Below are positions 1 to 7,021 of a stretch of 43,023 nucleotides of DNA, in pieces (positions within the stretch are counted from its first letter, which is position 1; each line of letters begins with the position of its first letter). The position numbers were made by a program, and so were the translations under genes. Source of the stretch: Flavobacterium psychrophilum (GTDB lineage: Bacteria; Bacteroidota; Bacteroidia; Flavobacteriales; Flavobacteriaceae); assembly GCA_003243255.1 (NCBI GenBank), contig QFQM01000015.1, positions 1 through 43,023 on the forward strand. Reading direction: 5' to 3'. The notes beneath the pieces are model-generated. The model was not told where the DNA came from, ran no database searches, and saw nothing but the letters and a program-made list of their open reading frames with translations.

Positions 1-1634
1 CCAGCAGAACTAACAGCCAGGCCCAGTTTGGCAGCATATGCAATGGCAGCATCAAGTCCGCCAATTTCGTCTACAAGTCCGTTTTTCAGAGCCATGCTTC
101 CGCTCCATACGCGTCCCTGTCCTATAGCATCTACCTGTTCAGGTGTCAGTTTTCTGCCTGCAGCCACACGGCTAACGAAAGTTGTATATACTTTCTCAAC
201 GCTTTCCTGGATGATAGCCCTTGTGTCATCTTTTAGCGGAGAGAACACGCTGTAACCCGATGCATTTTTATGTGTGCTTACCTGCTCAGTGTGAATACCG
301 ATTCGGTTAGACAGTTCGGTAAAATTCGGCAGCATGCCAAATACACCTATCGATCCTGTAATAGTACCTTCTTCAGCAAAAATACGATCGGCATTACATG
401 AGATGTAATAACCTCCGGAAGCAGCTACGTTACCCATAGATACTACAACCGGTTTTACTTTTTTGGTAAGTTCAATATCCCTCCAGATCAATTCTGAAGT
501 CAGTGCGCTACCACCCGGAGAGTCAACACGAAGTACAATAGCTTTTACAGCATCATTTTCTCTTGCTTCTTTCAGCGCTTTACGGATAGGCACTTCGCTA
601 ACAGAATTTACATCGCCTTCGCCACCGCGAATTTCGCCCTGTGCATAAATGATGGCAATTTCGTCAGCACCGGCTGATAGCATTTTATCCAGCGCAGTAG
701 CTTTTACATAATCAAGTATCGCTACTTTTTTGTAATCCTCATCCTTTTTCAGCTTAAGCGCTTTTCTTATACCCGCCTCATACTGGTCAATATAACCGAT
801 CTTGTCAATCAGTTTTGCTTCTTTTGCAAGTTCCGGGGTACGGCCTCCAAGTCTGTCGGCAACAGCATTAAGGCTGTCAACCGGAACCTTGCGGCTTTTC
901 GCAATATCGCCCACAACGGATGTCCATACAGAGTTAAGCAGTGCTGTGATCTGCTCCCTGTTCTCAGGGCTCATTTCGTTGCTAAGGAAAGGCTCAACGG
1001 CACTTTTATATTTTCCGTGGCGGATAACCTCCATCTTAATTCCGGTCTTATCCTGAAGGTCTTTGTAAAACATCACCTCAGATGAAAGTCCTTTAAAGTC
1101 GATCTCTCCAACCGGGTTAAGGTAAATCGTATCGGCAACAGAATTCAGGTAATAATCGCTTTGCGAATATCCGTCAGAATAGGCCACAATGAATTTTCCT
1201 GATTTTTTAAAAGCATCAAGTTCATCGCGAAGGGCTTTGTTTTGGGCAATACCCAGTTGGGTGCTGCTGTTGGTTATGGTAATCCCTTTTATCCTGTCGT
1301 CTTTTTTTGCTGCATCAATAGCCCTGATCACATCTACAAGTCCCTCCTGGCGGTCAGAGTCAAACATTGGAAAATCCTTGTATTTGAATTTTCCGGAGTA
1401 ATCGTTGGTAACCTGCGTTAAGTCTAGTTCTATAACGCTGTTGTTTTCAACTTTTACGGCTGTATCGTTACCACCGCCTGCTGCGGCAGCTATAATACCA
1501 ATAAGAATTAAAAGAAAGAAGAAAATAAAGCAGAACACAAAAAGCCCTACTACTGTAGATAGCACATTCTTAAGGAATGAAGGCGATTTTGGCTGCGGCT
1601 GCCTGTACTGTGGTTGTTGTGGGGTATCGTTCAT
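1..1634 (-). CDS. sppA: Signal peptide peptidase SppA, 67K type (3' end cut by window edge)
   Basis: Membrane-anchored serine protease that degrades cleaved signal peptides. I translated it from the ATG at 1634-1632; the frame stays open to the left edge, giving 544 residues. Family members of this double-domain type are near 590, so about 40 C-terminal residues are probably outside. A Pro/Gln-rich cytoplasmic tail (residues 1-19) precedes one membrane segment (about 22-50). Two tandem SppA domains follow. The Ser/Lys dyad is visible: Lys208 in [10 protein letters not shown] and Ser406 in NVAASGGYY, matching the known E. coli positions (Lys209, Ser409). It is divergent from the folK fusion, with a long hairpin in the 172-bp gap. 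Identity is very secure; the Pro/Gln tail looks longer than in relatives I recall, but no alternative Met lies before the membrane segment. Confidence 0.96.
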   Translation of the reverse strand, partial: MNDTPQQPQYRQPQPKSPSFLKNVLSTVVGLFVFCFIFFFLLILIGIIAAAAGGGNDTAVKVENNSVIELDLTQVTNDYSGKFKYKDFPMFDSDRQEGLVDVIRAIDAAKKDDRIKGITITNSSTQLGIAQNKALRDELDAFKKSGKFIVAYSDGYSQSDYYLNSVADTIYLNPVGEIDFKGLSSEVMFYKDLQDKTGIKMEVIRHGKYKSAVEPFLSNEMSPENREQITALLNSVWTSVVGDIAKSRKVPVDSLNAVADRLGGRTPELAKEAKLIDKIGYIDQYEAGIRKALKLKKDEDYKKVAILDYVKATALDKMLSAGADEIAIIYAQGEIRGGEGDVNSVSEVPIRKALKEARENDAVKAIVLRVDSPGGSALTSELIWRDIELTKKVKPVVVSMGNVAASGGYYISCNADRIFAEEGTITGSIGVFGMLPNFTELSNRIGIHTEQVSTHKNASGYSVFSPLKDDTRAIIQESVEKVYTTFVSRVAAGRKLTPEQVDAIGQGRVWSGSMALKNGLVDEIGGLDAAIAYAAKLGLAVSSA

Positions 1635-1713
1635 TTTAAAATGATAATTTATTTATTAATCAGACGCACGGTGGCGTAATATGTTACAACTACTAAGATA
1701 GAAAAATTAAAGA

Positions 1714-1780
1714 AGTTTTCAGTCGCAGTCGCAGTCTTCAGTATGTGACTGGTTGAAAACTGTGACTGCGACTGAAAACT
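1714..1780. repeat. 22-bp inverted repeat built from CAGT words
   Basis: Arms at 1714-1735 and 1759-1780 pair over 22 bp with one mismatch, around a 23-nt loop. The arms are made of near-repeats of CAGTCG/CGACTG. It lies between the divergent sppA and folK starts, so it is not a terminator for either. Similar CAGT-rich sequence occurs at 9630-9656, suggesting a dispersed element. Confidence 0.8.
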
Positions 1781-1806
1781 GAGTACTTTTTTATTTACTT
1801 TGCGGT

Positions 1807-2937
1807 ATGAGATTTCAAAACAAAGCCATACTGTCACTGGGCAGCAACATGGGCAATCGCCTTGAGAACCTGCAATGGTGTATCGATTATATTAATAACC
1901 ACATCGCTACTGTGGTAAAGGTTTCGGGTATTTATGAGAATCCGTCTGTAGGGTTTGAAGGTGAAGATTTTTACAACTGTTGCCTGCTGGTGCATACGCA
2001 AAAACCTGCCGTACAGTTATTGGCAGAATTGCTTAGTGCCGAACTCGAAGGGGGCAGGGTGCGCAATCCTGACGAACGCTATCATTCGCGTACTATAGAT
2101 ATTGATGTGATTGCCTTTAATAATGAGATTATTGCCGAGCCAACGCTCGAAGTGCCGCATCCGCGTATGCAGGACCGCAATTTTGTTTTGATCCCGTTAC
2201 GGGATGTTACTCCGCATTGGGAGCACCCAAAATTCAAAAAGAACATCAACCAACTGATAACCGAATCGGGCGACGAAAGTAAATGCGAATTTGTAGTGCA
2301 GTTGCCTTCGCCGGTTGAGCAATTTAATCCCAAGCATCATAGCTATATAGCTATTGAGGGAAATATAGGGGCAGGGAAGACAAGTCTTGCCGGAAAACTT
2401 TCTGAAGATTTCAGTGGGCAGATCGTTTTAGAACGTTTTGCCGATAATCCTTTTCTTCCACAATTTTATAAAGACCCGCAACGTTATGCCTTTTCACTTG
2501 AAATGTCGTTTCTGGCCGATCGTTACCAACAGCTTAGCGACGACCTGTTGCAGGTAAACCCGCAAACTGATTTTATCGTTGCCGATTACCATATCATAAA
2601 ATCGCTCATCTTTTCAAAAGTTACGCTGGGTGAGGATGAGTATACACTATATAAAAAGCTGTTTGATATTATGTATGGCGAAATGCGCAGGCCTGGACTT
2701 TATGTGTACTTATACCAGACTACCGAAACATTGTTGGAACATATCAAACTTCGCGGGCGAAGCTATGAACAGGAAATTGAGGCGGAGTACCTTGATAAGA
2801 TAAATCAGGGCTATCTGGATTACATCAAAACCCATAGCGGACTTAATGTGCTTGTTCTCGATGTTTCCAATCGTGATTTTGTGCACAATCAGGCAGATTA
2901 TATTTGGATGCTGGAGCAGGTGAATTTAAATAGATAG
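1807..2937 (+). CDS. folK: Fused HPPK (FolK) and deoxynucleoside kinase
   Basis: A 376-residue two-domain enzyme. Residues about 6-140 are 6-hydroxymethyl-7,8-dihydropterin pyrophosphokinase, which transfers pyrophosphate from ATP in folate synthesis: LSLGSNMGNR at 9-18, the metal-binding pair Asp98/Asp100 in RTIDIDVIAF, and PHPRMQDRNFVLIPL at 117-131. Residues about 178-376 are a deoxynucleoside kinase of the dCK/dGK/dNK family: P-loop GNIGAGKT at 185-192, DRYQQL near 238 and LRGRSYEQEI near the lid region. The kinase would phosphorylate deoxynucleosides for salvage; its substrate cannot be told by eye. I recall the same fusion from other Flavobacteriia, so it is lineage-typical. A TTACTTTG element ends only about 5 bases before the ATG, so the transcript may be nearly leaderless. 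The product is cytoplasmic. Confidence 0.95.
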   Translation: MRFQNKAILSLGSNMGNRLENLQWCIDYINNHIATVVKVSGIYENPSVGFEGEDFYNCCLLVHTQKPAVQLLAELLSAELEGGRVRNPDERYHSRTIDIDVIAFNNEIIAEPTLEVPHPRMQDRNFVLIPLRDVTPHWEHPKFKKNINQLITESGDESKCEFVVQLPSPVEQFNPKHHSYIAIEGNIGAGKTSLAGKLSEDFSGQIVLERFADNPFLPQFYKDPQRYAFSLEMSFLADRYQQLSDDLLQVNPQTDFIVADYHIIKSLIFSKVTLGEDEYTLYKKLFDIMYGEMRRPGLYVYLYQTTETLLEHIKLRGRSYEQEIEAEYLDKINQGYLDYIKTHSGLNVLVLDVSNRDFVHNQADYIWMLEQVNLNR

Positions 2938-2972
2938 TCAGTCAAGCCACAGCGTGGCGGCATACTACATGC

Positions 2973-3037
2973 CGCTCCTCCGGAGCTCAAATGTTTACAA
3001 AATACTTTTTCTATAAATATATCGCTCCTCCGGAGCT
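2973..3037. repeat. Two copies of a GC-rich palindromic 15-mer
   Basis: The 15-mer CGCTCCTCCGGAGCT occurs exactly at 2973-2987 and 3023-3037, 50 bp apart in the same orientation. Its core CTCCGGAG is a perfect palindrome. The second copy follows CTATAAATATAT, a context I recall from dispersed intergenic repeats of Bacteroidota. It fills most of the gap between the folK fusion and the HAD gene. Confidence 0.75.
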
Positions 3038-3074
3038 TTGATATGATAATTTATAAACGTAAAGTGTAACAAAG

Positions 3075-3082
3075 TATCTTTG
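3075..3082 (+). promoter_or_regulatory. Promoter -7 box of the HAD phosphatase gene
   Basis: TATCTTTG matches the Bacteroidota primary sigma -7 consensus TAnnTTTG exactly, 32 bp before the ATG at 3115. No clear TTTG lies at -33, so support comes from the -7 box and its position only. Confidence 0.6.
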
Positions 3083-3114
3083 CAGTATACAAATCATCAT
3101 CATCAATCATCAAA

Positions 3115-3762
3115 ATGAATCCTTATAAATTTATTGTCTTCGACTTTGACGGCACTATTGCCGACTCCCGGTCCTTATTTATTGAACTGTATAACGAACT
3201 TGCCCTGAAAAATAATTATCAGTTGCTTGACGAAGAAAACCTCGATGAGCTCCGTGGTATGAGCATTACCGATCGTTGCAGGCTGCTGGGCGTGCCTTTG
3301 TATAAGATTCCTTTTTTGGCATCTACTATTATCCGGAAATACAGGGCATCTATCCCGCAACTGGAATTTAACGAAGGTATGAAAGAACTGCTGTTGTCGC
3401 TAACAGATAACAGGATTAAATATGCGGTGCTTTCATCCAATTCCAAAACCAATATAGAACAGTTTTTCAGGCAGAATAAGGTAAAATGCAAACGCATTTA
3501 TTCGTCCCGAAGCATGTTTGGCAAACATCTTCTCATCAATAAGTTCCTTAAGGAAAAAGAGGTAAGTGCTTCCGAAATACTGTATGTAGGCGATGAGCTG
3601 CGTGATATTATTGCATGCCGAAAGAGCGGTGTAGATGTGGCGTGGGTAAGCTGGGGCTATGACAACGAAAAAGCCCTTGAAAACAATAAGCCGGACTACC
3701 ATATCGACAGCCCGGCGCAAATATTATCGCTGGTGTTGCATAAACCCGTTGTTGCGGTATAA
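3115..3762 (+). CDS. HAD-superfamily hydrolase, phosphoglycolate phosphatase-like
   Basis: A 215-residue cytoplasmic phosphatase of the haloacid dehalogenase superfamily. Motif I is FDFDGTIADS at 9-18, with Asp10 as the expected nucleophile and Asp12 as general acid. Motif II is AVLSSNSKTN, and motif IV is ILYVGDELRDI with the acidic Mg-binding residues. The helical cap between motifs I and II (about residues 20-90) places it with the Gph/PGP-like C1-cap subgroup. Substrate cannot be inferred: such enzymes act on small phosphate esters such as phosphoglycolate or sugar phosphates. It appears to be a single-gene unit, with a TAnnTTTG box upstream and a structured repeat right after the stop. 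Confidence 0.85.
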   Translation: MNPYKFIVFDFDGTIADSRSLFIELYNELALKNNYQLLDEENLDELRGMSITDRCRLLGVPLYKIPFLASTIIRKYRASIPQLEFNEGMKELLLSLTDNRIKYAVLSSNSKTNIEQFFRQNKVKCKRIYSSRSMFGKHLLINKFLKEKEVSASEILYVGDELRDIIACRKSGVDVAWVSWGYDNEKALENNKPDYHIDSPAQILSLVLHKPVVAV

Positions 3763-3764
3763 CG

Positions 3765-3923
3765 AAATTCATTCCCTACGGGAAATTTTTACGGATAATG
3801 AATCATTCGCTACCAACATCATTTCCCTAGCGGGAAATCTTCTGCGGTTGAATATCGCGTAGCGATTTAATGTTGGTAGAAATTGATATGCATTGGCTCA
3901 TATTTCCCGTAGGGAATGAATTT
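3765..3923. repeat. Nested inverted-repeat element (MITE/REPIN-like)
   Basis: Perfect 22-bp terminal inverted repeats lie at 3765-3786 and 3902-3923. Nested inside are a second inverted pair, TACCAACAT at 3811-3819 and ATGTTGGTA at 3870-3878, and a small hairpin ATTTCCC-TAGC-GGGAAAT at 3821-3838. The element fills the gap between the convergent HAD and T9SS-substrate genes. No coding potential is seen. The design suggests a non-autonomous mobile element or REP doublet. Confidence 0.8.
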
Positions 3924-3932
3924 TTACAACGA

Positions 3933-6047
3933 TTATCGAATCAAACTAAAATGCCCTTTTATTTCCTCACCATCATGGGTCAGTTTAATGATATACCAGT
4001 AATCCGTTGCGGGTAGTCTGTATCCCTGAAACGTGCCATCCCATGATCGGTTGCGGCTGCTCAGGGCTGCCACGATCTTGCCATAGCGGTCAAAAATGTT
4101 GATGGTTGCCTCAGGATAGGCCGACATTCCTGCAATGGTAAATACATCGTTGATGTTGTCGCCGTTAGGCGTAATGAACTTTGGTATCATGTATACATTA
4201 AAAGTCATCGAATCGCTTCCGCAACCATTTATCGAAAGTACGCTTACAGTATGCTGTCCGGCAGAAAGATTAGTAAATACATTCGAATCCCTGTAACTTC
4301 CTCCGTCAAGAGAATATACATAGTGGCTTACTTCGGGATCAGTCATGATTACTGTGGCAACATCAGTGTTTACTTCCACACGCAATATGTCTGCTGTAGG
4401 CAGGGTAGTGGCTGTTATTGTTTTTACAGCACTGCATCCTCCTGCTCCTGTTACTTTTACACTATAGGTTCCGGCCTTATTGATTTCTATTGATTGTGTA
4501 GTCGCTCCGGTAGACCATTCATAGACCATCCCCGAAATACCTGCTGTGATGGTAACTTTTGTTTTTTCACAGAACTCTACTTCTTCGTCCGTGACTTCCG
4601 GTAGCGGCAAAACGTTAACTGTAACAGCCTGTCTTGAAGTAGCGGGGCAGTTGTTGCTTATAGCTTCTGCGTAAAAGGTAGAGTCGGCTGTAAGCGGACT
4701 TGTGGTGAAAGGGCTGCCTGTGCCCAACAGTGTTCCGCCTATAGGTGCATCATACCAGTTTAATGTTCCTGCTGTAACCGTTGCGGTGAGCTGTGCTGTT
4801 TCTCCGTAACAAACGGGAGCTACGGGATCAGGGTTTGGTGTGGTAGGCTGGGTATTGATGGTTGCCACTACTGCTGTTCTTGTTCCTGTAGTACAGCTTG
4901 CAGGATATGCCGAGGCATAATATGTTGTTGTTTGCGATAACGATGGTGTTGTAAAGCTTGATCCTGTTGCTAACAGGTTACCTCCTGTGGGTGCATCATA
5001 CCAGTACACGAGACTGCCTGAAGAAACTCCTTGAAGCGTTAAGGTGCCGTCGCCGCATCGCTGGGCAGCAGTAGTCCCGGTAAGTTTTACGACATCTATT
5101 GTTGTAGTGGCCGATATTTGCAATACAGGGTCTCCCGGCATACCGCCAAACTCTACAATATAACCTTTGGGTGCATATTGTCCGCCACTGCCTCCATTGG
5201 GCAGGTCGTTCCAGGATCCCGGGATGCCTACGCCCGGCGCAGTAATGTGGGCATAATCTTCATCATTCGCGTTGTTGGGTTCGCCATTATTCCAAAAGGC
5301 AAAATTAGGTGTCGATCCGTTTATTCCTCCATTCCAGAAGGTAGTGCCTGCTTCGGGGCCTGTAACCCATTTCCATATGCCTTCCTGAGCAGCATCGCTT
5401 CCGCCAATCCAGCCTGTACCCGTTGCCTGTTCGCCGCAAAGCTGTGCCTCTTCGGAAGAGCCAAGTGTGGCAAGATAGCCCTGAAGGCCATAGTAGGTGG
5501 TGTTCTCTGCTGCGGTTTTTGCATTCGTCCATAAGATACCGTCAGCAGAAATGAATTTATAATAATGCCCTGTAGAAGCCAGGTAATTAGCATCACCTAG
5601 CGAAATGGAAAACGTACGTGTTCCGGCAGTTGGATTGGTAGAGGTGTTGTTGTAAACAACGTTTTGTTCTATTGCCGATTTAAGTGCAGTGTATAGTATT
5701 TCAGCTCCCGGTGTAGTGCTCTTTAGGGTGAGTGTGGCCGAAGTAGCATTCCATGTTGCTGTAATGCCGGTTGTTGGGGTCAGGCTCAGTATATCCTGTC
5801 CGTTAACATACCCGGAAGATATCTGTATATAAGCGGCTATGGCTCCGGTATCATCGGCATCGCTGACATTAAAAGTGGTAGCAATGTTCAGAGTATTGCC
5901 GGGGCAATAGGTTTGTTGGCCTGTTGCGGTAACTACGGGTGCAATATCTTGTGCATAAGCGTTTTGTATTGATGCAAAAAATATAAACATCAAAAACAGG
6001 CGCACAGTGGTAAGACTCCCGTATGAGTAGGGTGAAAATAGTGTCAT
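3933..6047 (-). CDS. Secreted C-type-lectin-domain protein with gliding-type (T9SS type B) C-terminal domain
   Basis: A 704-residue exported protein, predicted substrate of the type IX secretion system. From the ATG at 6047: signal peptide about 1-32 (ending NAYA/QD); an N-terminal beta-rich region to about 160; a C-type lectin-like domain about 162-303 with WIGG, WNNGEPNN and WND motifs; two Ig-like CHU_C-type repeats with the shared pattern WYDAP..GG.LL.TG; a third with YEWSTGATTQS; then a C-terminal domain of about 85 residues starting ITPNGDNINDVF, the signature of the gliding-motility-associated sorting domain. A longer reading to 6119 would overlap trmH and place 24 residues before the signal peptide, so the shorter start is preferred. 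The lectin domain suggests glycan or surface binding; the ligand is unknown. Confidence 0.9.
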   Translation of the reverse strand: MTLFSPYSYGSLTTVRLFLMFIFFASIQNAYAQDIAPVVTATGQQTYCPGNTLNIATTFNVSDADDTGAIAAYIQISSGYVNGQDILSLTPTTGITATWNATSATLTLKSTTPGAEILYTALKSAIEQNVVYNNTSTNPTAGTRTFSISLGDANYLASTGHYYKFISADGILWTNAKTAAENTTYYGLQGYLATLGSSEEAQLCGEQATGTGWIGGSDAAQEGIWKWVTGPEAGTTFWNGGINGSTPNFAFWNNGEPNNANDEDYAHITAPGVGIPGSWNDLPNGGSGGQYAPKGYIVEFGGMPGDPVLQISATTTIDVVKLTGTTAAQRCGDGTLTLQGVSSGSLVYWYDAPTGGNLLATGSSFTTPSLSQTTTYYASAYPASCTTGTRTAVVATINTQPTTPNPDPVAPVCYGETAQLTATVTAGTLNWYDAPIGGTLLGTGSPFTTSPLTADSTFYAEAISNNCPATSRQAVTVNVLPLPEVTDEEVEFCEKTKVTITAGISGMVYEWSTGATTQSIEINKAGTYSVKVTGAGGCSAVKTITATTLPTADILRVEVNTDVATVIMTDPEVSHYVYSLDGGSYRDSNVFTNLSAGQHTVSVLSINGCGSDSMTFNVYMIPKFITPNGDNINDVFTIAGMSAYPEATINIFDRYGKIVAALSSRNRSWDGTFQGYRLPATDYWYIIKLTHDGEEIKGHFSLIR

Positions 6048-6072
6048 GTTGTAAATGTAAAGGTTTAGGGGG

Positions 6073-6612
6073 CTAACCTGCGGTTGTATAGTTTTTTTGA
6101 AAGATATCCCAAACCACAATACCGGCGCTCACCGAAATGTTGAGGGAATGTTTAGTTCCAAGCTGAGGGATCTCTATGGTTCCGCTGCAAAGTTTTATGG
6201 CTTCCTGCGAAACGCCTTTTACCTCGTTACCAAAAACAAGCGCATATTTCTTTCCTTCTTCAGGCTGGAAATCATTCAGGTAAACTGAGTTTTCCACCTG
6301 CTCTATAGCCCATACATCAGTGCCTTCTACCTGAAGTTTTGTAATCACTTCAAGAACATCTTTGGCATATTCCCAGGCTACAGTATCGGTAGCACCTAGG
6401 GCAGTTTTGTGAATTTCCTTATTGGGAGGGGTGGCGGTAATGCCACACAGGTAGATCTTTTCTACCAGAAAAGCGTCGGCAGTACGAAACACCGAGCCTA
6501 TATTGTGCAGGCTGCGGATGTCGTCAAGTATTATAATGAGCGGGGTCTTTTCGGCTTCCTTAAAGTCTTCGATGCTTTTGCGGTCCAGCTCACTGTTAGC
6601 TAATTTTCTCAT
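6073..6612 (-). CDS. SpoU/TrmH-family RNA 2'-O-methyltransferase
   Basis: A 179-residue SPOUT-fold methyltransferase that uses SAM to methylate a ribose 2'-OH of tRNA or rRNA. All three family motifs are visible: motif 1 DDIRSLHNIGSVFRTADAF, motif 2 ALVFGNEVKGV and motif 3 IPQLGTKHSLNISVSAG, which together form the trefoil knot and SAM site. It lacks the extra N-terminal substrate-binding domain of RlmB-type enzymes. The start chosen is MRKLANSEL at 6612: the longer frame to 6648 begins upstream of the -7 box at 6636-6643 and would lie outside the transcript. The lectin-protein gene starts 25 bp beyond its stop, so the two may be co-transcribed. Which RNA and position it modifies is not known. 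Confidence 0.88.
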   Translation of the reverse strand: MRKLANSELDRKSIEDFKEAEKTPLIIILDDIRSLHNIGSVFRTADAFLVEKIYLCGITATPPNKEIHKTALGATDTVAWEYAKDVLEVITKLQVEGTDVWAIEQVENSVYLNDFQPEEGKKYALVFGNEVKGVSQEAIKLCSGTIEIPQLGTKHSLNISVSAGIVVWDIFQKNYTTAG

Positions 6613-6635
6613 GTGTTTTTTGGAATAGATAACCG

Positions 6636-6643
6636 CAAATGTA
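6636..6643 (-). promoter_or_regulatory. Promoter -7 box of the TrmH-like gene
   Basis: Read on the minus strand, TACATTTG matches TAnnTTTG exactly, 23 bp before the ATG at 6612. It decides the start, since the upstream in-frame start at 6648 precedes this box. The -33 element is not clear. Confidence 0.65.
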
Positions 6644-6754
6644 AACATATTTTAAAGAAATAGCCTGATATCAAACGTATTCGTTGACTTAATCAAAGGA
6701 GAGTGAATAGCTTTACTCGTTCGTGCTCGCAGGGATATTTGGTTTTTGCCCTTA

Positions 6755-6885
6755 TAGCTGTAACGTCAAAAATCAAGGAAGGATTTAGCGTTGGACGGAG
6801 GAGAGCGACCCACAAGGCGAGCGCGAAGCAGCGAGCGGCTTGGGTCGGGATGGGAAATCCTGACGTAGATTTTAAGTTGCAGCTA
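6755..6885. repeat. 131-bp structured intergenic element
   Basis: Imperfect outer arms begin TAGCTGTAAC (from 6755) and end GTTGCAGCTA (to 6885). An inner pair, CGACCCACAAG (from 6806) and CTTGGGTCG (6839-6847), encloses a GC-rich loop of CGAGCG words. The surrounding gene-free stretch runs from 6613 to 7021. A short frame crosses it but has no recognisable protein. I recall similar blocks scattered in flavobacterial genomes, but copy number cannot be checked here. Confidence 0.65.
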
Positions 6886-6904
6886 TTTAAGGCTTGAACT
6901 TTTG

Positions 6905-6930
6905 CTTCTTTTGTTTCAAGACAAAAGAAG
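6905..6930. repeat. Perfect 10-bp hairpin CTTCTTTTGT/ACAAAAGAAG
   Basis: Arms 6905-6914 and 6921-6930 pair perfectly around a 6-nt loop, 20 bp after the structured element. It has no T tail on either strand and no gene ending nearby, so a terminator is unlikely. It may be part of the same dispersed element. Confidence 0.65.
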
Positions 6931-7021
6931 AGATAAGTTATCCACCATTTACCAACACCGCATTTACCTTTTTCAGAATTTGAGTAACTTCGCCCATTAA
7001 GTTAATTTAAACCTATTTCCC

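Noticed and set aside
3659..3862. 67-codon plus-strand frame overlapping the end of the HAD gene
   Set aside because: Out of frame with a clear HAD protein and then running into the nested inverted repeat.
4251..5534. Plus-strand frames of 80 and 138 codons opposite the lectin protein gene
   Set aside because: They are antisense shadows of a gene with signal peptide, lectin motifs and sorting domain; their translations are low-complexity and cysteine-rich.
6703..6897. 64-codon plus-strand frame before mutS
   Set aside because: It runs through the structured inverted-repeat element; composition follows the repeat, and no protein family is recognisable.
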